Assembly: GCA_009869945.1 (NCBI GenBank) | Contig: WIXG01000477.1 | Location: forward strand, 1-51,395 | From: Mesaphorura yosii | Lineage: Eukaryota > Arthropoda > Collembola > Poduromorpha > Tullbergiidae | Length of the DNA stretch: 51,395 nt | Direction: 5' to 3' | In this document: positions 1-11,727 of the stretch, piece after piece | How the letters are laid out: each line of letters begins with the position of its first letter | Numbering within the stretch: the stretch's first letter is position 1 | The notes under the pieces: generated by a model | Told to the model about the DNA's origin: nothing | Database searches by the model: none | Seen by the model: only the letters and a program-made list of their open reading frames with translations | Translations under genes and position numbers: made by a program

Positions 1-2565
1 TGATATTGCATTAGTATCAATTCCTATCGTACTAGTATCTTTTCCAGAGTATCCAGAGAAAGCCAATAGCCAAGTCACCTGCACAATTTCCGGCGGAGAA
101 TGGAATCAACAGCGTAGAAAATAACTTTTTCCTCGCGAGTCTTAGTCTAGCGACTTGATACATACTTTTTGCCTTTTTTGCCTTTCATGACTTTTTTATG
201 GCATGGATTCTTCGAGCTGGAGCTCCCAAACTCGAGTCACGTAACGAAATTCGACTGGTGTCTCATACACAAAATGAAACTTTCAAATTTACGAGTTGCG
301 AGTTGCGCGAGTTGAATTCCATGAATTTGAAGCGTACATGCACGGGAAGGAAGTCAGCTGCATCTCGGCGACTCGGCACATTGTCGAGCGAAGATTGTCG
401 CCTGATCGAATTCCATGAAGCTGGAGATCGAGACTCAAAATCGCAAATCGTGAATCGACACTGTAAATTCAATTCTGGGTGAACAAAATTTGCAGTTACA
501 ACGGCAATCATGGCGAAATTCTCGTTACAATCATGAATTCGCGAAGAAGATCCGTCCATCTTCAGCCTCAGCCTTCTTTCACGTTTTTCGCGTCTGTTTA
601 TGAATTCATGACTTAATCATAACACGGACGGCCATAAACACGTCAGGCCGTCAGTCATCATCAAATAGCCTAATGCTGCTGCAGCTCGTTGTTCATTTCG
701 ACTGGCGGGCTCGCCCTCACCCTTTTAAATAGATTGGATGTGGCTGTGGTTTAGCTTGAAGCACGCTCGTGATGAAAGCCCAAACCAAGCCAAATCATGA
801 AATGAATGAGTCTGGAAGTCTGGACGGTCTGAATTACGTGATGTAAATAAATAAGGAAGCCATACGCGGAAGGAAACCGGCGATAATCAGCAGGGCAGAG
901 TCGACGGATGAATCAGACATCTTCATGCTCATCTCGCGTCTCACTGCTGCCCGCGCCAACAAAAGTTTTGCGGTTTAATTTCTTTGTGTTTGTATCTTTT
1001 TTCAGTACACACTGCACAGATTTCGGTTTCTTCTTTCTTGTGTATTGCTTTCACAGGTCTTGAATTCGTGAACTGAACCAATTTCTTTCATGCCACGCTG
1101 TCTTTTTCTGCTCCTGTTTCTTCTCTTTCAACACGAGCAAAGATGTTTATCTCATTTATGGGACCTGTCTGCTATCTTTTTGCTTGCTGGTCGTGCTGAC
1201 TGCTATCAAGGTCGTGGTCGTGGTCGTACTCACTCGAAGCTCACGGGCACTGGCGGGTCGCGGGCGTGTATGGAATCTAATTTTATCCATCGCTCCCACA
1301 CTCGTCGTCGTCCCATCGTCGCAGCAGCAGCAGGACAGGCTTGGCGTTTGGCAGTCAGGGCCATAAAGACTATAAATAGAACGGGCATCGGGCATGAGAA
1401 AATGATTCAAATTACATTTCTTTAGATTCCGGATTCCGTCTGTGACGCGAGCCTGGCCTGGTCTTAATGTGATGACGACGAGAATTTGAGTCGATTCGTT
1501 CGTTATTACAGATTTATCACGTCATTATCGACTCCAGACACGATGGGCGATGATAATGGAAAAAGCATCCAAATGGCGTGTGGAGTGTGGCCGCCGGCGC
1601 GGCGGTGCAGGCAGCAGCAGTCTGTGTCTGTCATCGATTTTGCATTCCTACAGCAGCAGCAATAAACCAAACCATAAAATGAATCCTGGCAAGATTTGGA
1701 TGGCTTACGAACGAATTATGGGCACATTAACGAGAATCATGACCCAAGAGCGTTGTTTCATTGATATTGATTTCCAATCTAGTAACCATGCGTACGAGCT
1801 TACGACCGACCGACCGACGTACTTGGATTTGGTGTAATTGATTAATCACGGCTCGGCGCACGTTTTCGTCTGGAATTCTTGTGCATGGCATTTGGCAAGG
1901 GAAAATTGCTGCGAAAATAGAACACGCAAGGAGTACGTATGAATTTGATTGGCATAATGAACGAGCCTCTCGTGCAATAAAACTCGAGCCGAGCCGGAGT
2001 CAAAGCGATTTGTCACTCGAGGCGAAGTCTCCATTCGCCTTCGCCATTCATGCCTCGGCTCAAGACAACAATGCAATTCATAATTCAAGAACGTCAAATG
2101 ACAAATGAGGCATGCACTCACGTTTCCTTACTGCTACTTTACTACGTTACGCGAATGCTTGCGAATTTTTTTTACATGCCTGCCTGAGCAGAGGCGGAAA
2201 TTCCATTTCTTCCAGGCATCACGTGTTCTTGTCCGTCCGCACACAATTGTTGATCTGAATTGGCCAGCCAACTGTGAAGGAATCACGACATTCCTTCACC
2301 GGCTTAAGCTTTTGTAATCTTGCTTTTGGCTTCTGGCTTTTTTACGTTTCACGCATTATTAACACTTTCGCACGTACTTCAGCAGCCCGATACAGGTTCG
2401 ACTGCCAGCCCAGACTGTGAGAAACCGGATTCTCATTTTGAGCCGTGTCCAAGATCACAGACACAATACAAAAGGCGTGAGTGAGAATGAGGTACAGTAC
2501 ACAATAGAATAAGGATTATGATAGGTAATGTAACTTGTAAGTAACTTGCCAGTCAGTGCAGAAGC

Positions 2566-2600
2566 TATAAATATTTCATACTAGCAGTATCAGCAGTTGA
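2566..2600 (+). promoter_or_regulatory. Possible core promoter (TATA box plus initiator-like CAGTT)
   Basis: TATAAATA at 2566-2573 is followed about 29 nt later by GCAGTTG, similar to the arthropod initiator TCAGTT. The spacing is right for a TATA-Inr promoter, and it could serve an untranslated first exon of the cyclase gene 9 kb downstream. This is inference; such pairs also arise by chance in AT-rich DNA. Confidence 0.15.
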
Positions 2601-4924
2601 GTCTGACTGTCTTGTCGATTTCACTGCTTGCACTGCACTTGAGTTTATTGATATTCACCAATTCAACTGCCAAATGCCTGCCAGTTTCATGCCATCGTCC
2701 ATCTGAATCTGAATGACTGCAGCAAATTCGAAGGAATTCCAGTTATTCTAGCCTTTTTGATAGCTTAGCAGCTCCAAAAGCCGTTAGCACAGTTTTATTC
2801 AGTTTTCTTCAGAATTTGAACTTTGATCGACGTCCTCCACTGCTTAGAGCTCAGATTGTCTTAAAACTTAACAATTTCGAGCTGCTGACTCTGACATTGA
2901 ATGTGAGCTCAAGATTCTTGCAATATTACGAGCATTTTGTGTATTTTAAGATTAAGAAACTTGAAACTTGCTGCTTGCCCTGCCAGTGAATCACCGTGCT
3001 GGTCTTCACCGGTTTCGAGTCGCAAGAATCTTCCCATTAAGCTTGGCGTACAGCTCGACACGAATTCTTGCCTGTAAGCAGCTCGAGCTCAGACCTCAAC
3101 TCAGTAGAAGTGTGAAAGGATTCACACCACGTTGGAATTCTTGTGTTTGTGTTTCAGTTGGGCTGGAGCCATCGCACAGTCAACAACGTGCTGCCGTGAG
3201 TCGTGCTGTGAGCCGCTAGTTGTGTTATCATCGTATCACATATCAAAGTAAGTCAGTCAAAGTCAAGCGTAGTGCAGCAGTAGTTTTTCAGTAGCACACT
3301 GATTGACTGACAGCGTGCAGTGTTCGTCTCGTCTCGTCGTTGGGTTTTGTTATCAGTGCGACTGACTGGCCAACTGGACTGCTATCAGCTGTGGCTGCAA
3401 ATGTGAACTCGAACTCACGAACTCATCGTTCCTCCTTCTTGGATTCTTGGTACCAAATTCCAAATTACTGAAATTACGGTTCTCATTAGGCGCTTAAGCG
3501 TTAAGTTGAGTCGAGCTGCTGCTCCTTAACTAATCATTATCTGCTGTACTGTGTACATATCTTAATGAGCTTCTCGTTCTCGTTAAGTCCAAGCCAAGTC
3601 CAGAAACCACAATCAGGAATCCAGTCCAGACACTGACTCACTTAAGACTGCGATCCCCCATAAGCTTTTGTGGGCTTTCCCGTGAAATTTGAGATAAATC
3701 CCCAAATACTGTCAAGCAAAATACAAACAAAGCATCTGGAATTCGAGTGTGTTCTGGATTTCTTCGTTCAAACGTCAAAGTAATGCAAATGTAAAGACAC
3801 CGGTTCGAAGTCCGAAACGTGACGTGCGGTTCAATCAATCCAGCAACCAGTGACAAAGTTTTCTTTCAATTTTCCTAAAATACGGCAAGAAAGCAAGAAT
3901 TCCGAGCGCCAGGCTTCCGATTTTGCATTCGAAACCGAGAAACCATCTCTGAAAGGTAAATCTGGCATTTCCATTTGGGCGGTGCTCGGCGAATTAGCGC
4001 ATAATAAATTCATATTCGCAATTTGCCGGTTAAGCTTTTATAACTTTTATTGCCTTTGCTAAGCCCGCTGTTTGCTTTGCCTGTCGTGGAATAATACAAG
4101 ATAAGAGCAGCGACCTTTACTTGCACTGCGCTTTGTCGAATGGAGCGCCTGCCTGTTTAGCTGGTCTTATGTCTTCTGCCATAACACTTTTTTTCCAGAA
4201 CGTCGTTTGCCACAATCGTTTTTACACAATGGCCGAATTCCGTAATATACTTTTTGCCACAATTGTCGGGCATTCACTTTATTATTTTCCGAAGTCAAAG
4301 AATGTATAAAACATTATATGAACTTGATAATACTTAACATTCATCAACAAAACACAAGCATATTGGTGCACTAACACGTATTTTCTGACTTTCTCAATTC
4401 TTGGAAGATGGTTTCTGTGGACGTTCTTCTCAACGAATTTCCTATCTTCATGGACAATCAGTCATACTGGGACAATGAAAATACCTCGTCCCTGCATATG
4501 TGCACTTAATTTAAGAGTTGTGGGGAAAGAGTTATGACAATGAGACATTATGGCAAGTATTTTTGAGGAAAAAGGTATTCTGGAAAACGTCGGTACACGG
4601 TTTAGCTTAGTATTGCCATTACGTTGATAATGAAATGATGCGAACCTGCCTGCCTGCCTAATCAGCCAAAGCCAAGGCATTACAGTGTAATTGCGTAGAC
4701 ATCAGCTCAGCCAGCTTCTCCTCTGTAGTTAACTAACTTAACTACCTTTTGCTGCCGCTGCATCAGCGCAGTGTTGTGATGACTTTGACCTAATTGACTC
4801 TCTCTACCTTCATTTCATTTACCATTTACCCATTCAGCCATTTAACTGCGATTGCCATTAGCGTACGTACTCTTTACGCCTTTACGCTTACATCAATTTC
4901 AATCATTTTCATGGTCGAGCAAGC

Positions 4925-4945
4925 GCAGAGCAGAGCAGAGCAGAG
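4925..4945. repeat. Short tandem repeat (GCAGA)4
   Basis: Four perfect copies of GCAGA in a row in non-coding DNA. Similar short slippage-type tracts recur through the window. Confidence 0.8.
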
Positions 4946-7900
4946 AATTGACGATTCCTTTGCCATTGCGTTAATGATTTCAGAATAAATCTTATTCGCG
5001 TCTTCGCAGTCGCGCCGCTTCCAATTGGATCGCATAGCAAAGGCATTGAATCAGTTGAGCAGTTGAGCTACAAACTTGCGTTTCCAAGAAGCAGGAAAAG
5101 ATTCGAAATGCGAATGCGAATTTACCATTTGCGAATTTTGTACGCGTTTGTGTTTTTCTTCAACTTCACACGCCACACTCCCAAGCAAGGCCAAGGTGAT
5201 TGGTGTGGTGGCAGCCGGCTTGGTTACGAAATCTCGAATCATCATTCCAGTGTTTCAGTGCTTGCTGGTGGTCCATTCTTCTATTGTCTTATTGGAGCGT
5301 CTCCCGCTAGCTCCTCTCCTGAAGCGTTTCAGCTTTCCGTCGCCTGTACTTTGGGATTAGGCAGACAAGACGGAGAATGAATGATAAGGCGATTGACGAT
5401 TGAACGAACGGAATGTGTAGCATTGAAACTTTGAAACAGCTGTGTAGCAGCAGTGAAGCATTGTAGCCGTAGCTCGAAAAATTACACAGAAATAGAATTC
5501 CTGCGGTCAACTCTCGCCTGTGTTCCTGCTTTGTATTTGTGGCTGAGATCCGCGATAATCCAATTCAATCATAATCACACAAACTGTTGTGGTACGGTGA
5601 AGGAATTCTTATTGTATTCTTATTAAGCTAATTAGCATAAGCACAAGAACCAGCAGCAGTGTAGCCAAGCCATCAACATCATCCTGCGTGCACGTGCTGC
5701 ATACCACAAGCCTGTATTTTGTGTTAGTCACTAGTCTATAAATGCGTTAAGCGTTAAGCGAGAGTTTATTGAACGAGAGTGGCAGCTTAGGTTAGCAAAC
5801 TCGAATGAAGCCTCGAAGGTGAAGACAAAAACTCCATTCAGCATGCAGGCTTAAGAAATTTCGATCAAAATCGCGCGATTATCATCAAACGTCCAGACTC
5901 CTGCCGATTCCATGCGAAATTAGTCGTCAGCTCGAATTTCGCAGCATTTTATCGTGAATTTTGTACATTTCGCGATTCACAACTGAGGAAAGGCTCTCAA
6001 GAGCCTGTGTGTGAATTCGCAGGTGAGCTGCCCTGAATTTCATGTCTGATATCGTGAATCACAATAGCAAATCGTATGTAAATGAATCCTTACATAATTC
6101 ACGTCCCCATGCTGCTCTTGAGCAGCGGAGTCAAATGCAGATTTCACATTCCGTACACCAACACAAAGACTAGACTAGACATGGGTAATTTTAATGTTAA
6201 TTATCATGTTGCTGTTCTTAAATGTATGTTAAAATATTCGGCATCGCATCAGCATCATCGTCATCGTTAAGCGCTGACGTTTGTAACCTTCACCTTCATT
6301 TTATTTCACTTCAAATTCGACCTAGAGCGAGGAGGGACAGCAAAAGTGCTCAAATGCCCACAGAAATGTGCTTAAATGCTCTTTATGGCTGCATGCTGTG
6401 AATTGTGATCTAATTAAGCCGTCTGGCTTGTGCCTAACGTTTCACGCTTTATGCAGCGCAGGAGAATCTGAATTACGATGTGAGCAGATTTAACCGAGCG
6501 GGTGCGGTAATTAAGTTGGGACTTCGGGCAGGAAGTTTGCGGGCTGGGCCAGGACGAGACGGCTCGCTAACTTCTCGCTGCTGCTCATCTTGCTTCACTT
6601 TCTTCAGCCTGGTTGCTGGCTGCTAATTTGGCCGATGTAGCCATGTAGTGTGAGAAAGCACAAGAGAAATTGTAAACTTTCACCGTGCGTGCGCCTCAGC
6701 CGTCCCGTAAATCCTCATTGCCATTTCCTGCACGGGCAAACTTAAGTCGTCGTAATTGTAATTTAATGAAGCGGAAAATTGGGTAAAGCAGGCGCACGGT
6801 ACACGAAGGCAGGAAAGCAAGAGCGTGGAAGACGACAGACACTTGCGGCACGTAATTTGTAGAATTACCCACGCCAAAGCTTTAAGTAAGGACTAGACTA
6901 CGAAAAGGCGTGCCGTGCGTGGTGAGAATTTGTTACATTGCGCTGCGTTACTGATGCTGACGGATGCTGACAAGAATTACAAGCATACAAACTCAAACTG
7001 GCGTCTCGTCTACGCGAAATATTGTAGCTAGCAACTCGTCAGCTCAAGTCGTATCATTATTATCTTTCTCAGAGCCAATTCGCAAACCGAAAGCATTCCA
7101 TTTGCCGAGCCGGGCCTCTTTCCCAGTTTAAGTGACATTCACGCGAGGCGAGGAGTATACGAGAAAGTCGAAAACATGCTAATGCTGAATTTATTGAATC
7201 TATTTTAATCTGGTACACGGCTCAAAATTTCACTCTGTACTTCAGCTTTCAGCAGGCGAACGAGGACTTTGTTGACATTTTGCAGCCACGCCACGAGAGG
7301 CCAAGATCAAAGAATCACATATCATATTTTCGAATTCGCTTTCTCGCAGCACAGCACAAGCTTTTGTCATGTCGTGTCATGGCTTCTGGCTTCTTGTTTT
7401 GCTGTCATCGCTGTCCGGGAAAAGATCACACGACAATAGTTTCTGATTTATTACAGTAGGCCACAAATTAATACAATCGCAAATGGAAAGGCAAGGCAAT
7501 AGCAATAGCATCAATTGAGTGCTATGCGGTGTGGTGACGGTTTTGTGGCAAACCACGGAGCTAATGCATCTTGCATATTTTAGCACGGCCCACGTACGTA
7601 GGAATTAGCCAGAAGCTAGAAGCCTAGAAACCATGCCAGGTAACCGTAACAAATTCGCATTCGCAATCCGCGTGTGCGACTGCGAGTGCAAATTTTAATT
7701 GTATGAAGTGCTGATGCAAAGGCAGTCGCACCTCGCAGGATTGCCAGATTTCGATCCGAGTTGAGCTGAGTAAACAGATGAATAATTCCAGTACTGTGCT
7801 GCGCTAGTTTCCAAGTTAATTTGCTGCATGCATTATTTATCGCCATCGCTGGCGCTGGCACGGCGAGAGTCCCATCGGGATTTGGATTCAGGGCACAGCA

Positions 7901-10900
7901 AAAGCAAAGCATGGCAGTGCTTTACACAAAATACAAAACGGGTGGGATAAATGAGATGAGAATCCGACTTATTTGAGTGACTAGCTGACAATGTAAACAA
8001 ACCCGCTCAGGTCGCGTCTACAGCAAATCTACTGCAATGCACTGCAATGAATTCGGGACGTGAAATAAAGTCAGTCGGATCGCTGTCATTCACCATCGCT
8101 GGACTGTCAAATGCTGGACTGGACTGGATCGTGAAAAATGACCTCTGACATCTGACTGTCTGACGACAATCTGAGCGATGAGTCAATTCATAAATCTCGA
8201 CTGTCTTTGATTGAAACGCCGATGCACAAACATGCGAGCATAAACAGCTTGTTTACGTGTTTACGATGCGTGGCAGCTTGGCCTTTGTGGCGCGGTGAAG
8301 AGTGAGATCACGACCAAGTTTAGGCGGTAGTCTCAATCTCGTGATACAGCGAAAGTCGCTGTGATTGAAATTTGATACTGTTCACGACGTAGTGGCAGTG
8401 GCAGAAGCGAGCGTAGCACGGATCGGTTTATTGCGGCACGACAGACTTGATTTGACTTGCAAATTCACTCGATGTCAGTTACTCAGTTATTTGCTTGTTA
8501 CGTGTTTAAGTGCAGATTTTTACAATGTCCTGTACAAAATGTGAATGCGAAAAATTGACAAGGATTCGCGACTCCACCGCTGTTTATTGTAAGATCATTA
8601 ATTTTTATTGTGCTGTTCATCCTTTATGCCAAGGCCGGCCCTGCAAAAATCAGACGTTGGAGCAGAGCTCAAGTGAATGTATGACAATGATTAGGCGACG
8701 GCTGACACTGACGCGACGTTTGACGTGTGAACTAATTAAAGCCATTGTCTTATTAGCGTAAAACTCTTCCCAGCCCAGCCCAGGAAAAGTAACAGCCCTA
8801 ATTATTAACCTTGCCAATCTTCATTCCAGCGCAGCAATTTTCTAAAACAGCACGTTAAAATGAATGACGAAGCCGAAGCGTTAAACTACACGAGGTACCA
8901 AGCACAATTTTCATAATCCGGTCGCAGGTGTCTTAATGACAATTTGAAGTCACAGTTTGATCATTTGCTTTGTATTCGCATTGATAGCCGGTCCAAGAAC
9001 AAGATTATTGGCATTACACTGCTTTTTGCAATGCAAAATGCCTCGCCATCGCACCACAGAAGCAGAAGCCACTATCTTGTTTTCCATTTTGCATATCGCG
9101 AGTACAGCGTGAAGTGTGTTTTGTTGTTGACATTGAACTGTCATCATGAATTAATGTTCTTGCTACACGTTCAAGTTCAGGCAGACCGACCCGCCGTCGA
9201 CGTCGACATGTCTTGAAGGCTATTAATGTACTACAGCGATCGGTGATCATGATCATTGACATTGCCGTTTGTCGTCGTGTCCTGCCTTGCGTCGAACGAA
9301 CGAAAGGTTTGGGTTTTTGGTCGGATGCCCAAAAATCTGCGAAAGCGAAGATCTCATCAGATGTTGTACACTAATCATTTCATTTTGCAAACGGCTGGCG
9401 ATGGCGAAAAGGAATTGAAGAAAGCTCGCGCCCGCATAAAAGCATAAAATAAAGCGTAACAGTAACGTCGGCACGATTTAATTAATCCGAGACGGCGGCA
9501 GACGGCAGATGACACAAGGCCTTGGGTCGGTCGTGCTTCTTGCTTTTGCATTGATCTTGGCATGGTCCTTGTGTATTATATTTCAATTGAGCAGCCCCAA
9601 CCTGCGCTGGCGCTCGAACGAAACACTACGAAAAATTGTCTTGTCATTTCCCAAAATAATGTCAAAAACATGCGGGCGAATTGGCGAAAGACGAAATCTC
9701 TTTGCCAAGATTTTTCCTTCTGATATTTTTGCTTTGCGAGAATGGCAATGGCCATGGAACAGAGACGACGTGAATTTTCAATGTAAGTGACGATGGCGAA
9801 TTTTATTTATAAATCGCATGCATGTCGATGTTATACAAAATGTGCTATTTATTCTGTGTCTTTCAGGTTTTGTTTGCATTTTTGCTCATGTCACACATAT
9901 TTTAGTATTTTAATACACCACGACATGAATTGCGAACCTGACCTTGTATCAATGCTAAATTATTAATTGCAAGACAATTTTCGCATTGCGCTTGACATTT
10001 GGCTTATGGCACCAATTTAAATGCTGCATTTTCGCATTGTATTTCGCGCAGTTCAGGTTGAGGCATTTTGCAGCATAATTTGCGAATTATGTCGCTAATT
10101 ATAGCACGCGCACACAATTTCTGCCCCCGCTCGGCTCAGCCCGAATGGCAACTCGCAAGTTCTGTCCCATGTTTGCATAAATTTGCACGGCACAGCGCGC
10201 CACAGCAAGCAAGCCATTTACATAAACGCTCGAAAACTTTGGCTTGTCTTTGTCTTTATCTGGGATTTTCTATTAAAACTTTGCGAGTTAACCCGCCCGC
10301 TATGCCATGCCAAGCGTGAGTAAACATCTTAATCTCTGCCCAGCCAGGCGGGAGGCAGCCGGGCCGGGCCGCCAGAGGACGAGATTTTGTTGACTTTTCC
10401 ATCAACGTCCTGGAAACCTGAATATTTGCACTGAGAATGATTAATCGCCTGGCAATGCCCACAGTCTGGAACCTCAAATTCGCTAATCTACTGAGAAGAA
10501 GGCCAAATTCGCGAATGGCGAGTTTCTCTTGAGCCCAGCAGCGGTAAGAAAGTTTGCAAATTTCGCCAGTCAATCAATCAAAGAAGGCGTGCCAGCTCGA
10601 AGGCGTTTTGTCATGCTTGCCATCATTATTTTATGATTGCCACACCGTCTTTTGTCTTTTGTTTGTTCAGACATCAAATTAAGAGACAAGTTTCTTAGAA
10701 ATGGTAAATGGGACGAGACGACATTTCGTTGAACCGAACGTCGAATTTTGCTTTGCTTTTGCATTGAAGTATCAACACAACGACAACGTCAAACGCGCAC
10801 GTTGCGCTTGGCTTGGCGTAGCGTGACGAATTGACAATTGACAATACACATGCAGTAATGAGAATGATTGGCATCGAGAACAAATTAAGTGGTAGATAGA

Positions 10901-11428
10901 CAAATGACGAGACACCTGCCCTCACTCTGCCTCGGTCGTGGCAGACGACGGTGAATCCCACGTTCGCGTTCTGAGTTGTTTCAATGGCCGGCCAAGTCCG
11001 CGTTCATTTCAAAGCCCCAAATTGCCAAACGCCCAAATACGAAGGATCAAATTTCCCTGCTCCTGCAGCTCCAGCACAGAATTGGTAATGAAATCGATCG
11101 GAATGGAAGGAAATCTAATTAAATTCTAGAACGGCTCACTTCTGTCCGGCTAAGAACTGCATTCTGTTCGCTTCAAGGCAGAGCAGGTCAGGGCATAGAA
11201 AAGTAAAAGTCATCAAAAGTTTTGCCTGCTGCAAAACGCTGTTCATGTTCGTTGTTCACAAAAATATAATTAAATCTTCCATGAATATTAAGCGCAGCGC
11301 AACGCAGCCCTGAATTGTAATAAAAAAGTTGTGCAAACTTTTTCACATCCAACTCGTGACTTTACTCGCCCACATCTACCTGCTTGTCTGTGCGTTTTAC
11401 ATTGTTCTTTGATAAAAGTTTTACTGGC

Positions 11429-11451
11429 TGCGCCGCGCTCTACGCGGCGCA
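11429..11451. repeat. GC-rich perfect hairpin, 9-bp arms
   Basis: TGCGCCGCG, a 5-nt spacer, then its exact reverse complement CGCGGCGCA, standing out in AT-rich DNA. It lies about 155 bp upstream of the presumed splice acceptor of the first cyclase coding exon. Function unknown. Confidence 0.6.
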
Positions 11452-11619
11452 TCATAAATTGCTAAAATTACGCTACTGGCTGCCACTGCTTCATCATTTC
11501 ATCGCCGGGGTTTGTCAGTTAATAGTTTGGCATCCTGTTTAGGGATTTTCTCATAGATTAGGACGCAATGCAAAAAATTCAACCCACCTTTCTGTGGTTT
11601 TTCAGATAATTTCGCCAGA

Positions 11620-11727
11620 ATGAAGAAATCATTGAGTCCTGCTGGTGTGACCGCCTGGAAGAAAGACATGGACAAGAATTCGAATTCGGTTGCGATTGTG
11701 AATCCCGAAGGACTGACTTCAATTACG
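11620..11727 (+). CDS. Ac76E: Putative first coding exon of the adenylate cyclase
   Basis: A good acceptor (pyrimidine-rich tract ending in TTTTTCAG at 11605) is followed by ATG at 11620, opening 36 codons that end at ACG|GTAACG in phase 0. Joining to 11794 (after ACAG) gives a 66-nt intron with a CTGAC branch-like site and restores the cyclase frame without a stop, adding a soluble Lys-rich N-terminus before [11 protein letters not shown]. Without this join, in-frame stops (for example TAA at 11785) force the start to 11827. The acceptor could also be 11799/11800. Inferred from splice signals and phase only. Confidence 0.5.

Larger units (their letters stand above)
1..11605. other. Long non-coding stretch upstream of the adenylate cyclase
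   Basis: No open frame here shows a recognisable domain, sensible codon use or a chain of spliceable exons; the longest are about 100 codons and look like chance. The DNA is AT-richer than the exons and full of reused short words (gaattc, ttcgcaa, gccatgcc). Because the cyclase's first coding exon has a strong splice acceptor just before its start codon, a non-coding first exon and its promoter could lie here or beyond the window edge. TATA-like boxes occur near 1370, 2566 and 5740, none of which I can tie to a transcript. Confidence 0.6.

Noticed and set aside
3795..3820. tRNA-like T-loop GGTTCGAAGTC
   Set aside because: The flanking bases do not pair into a T stem and no anticodon or acceptor arm is present.
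5063..5380. 105-codon plus-strand open frame upstream of the cyclase
   Set aside because: Starts from a non-ATG codon, has no domain, and two overlapping frames are equally open.
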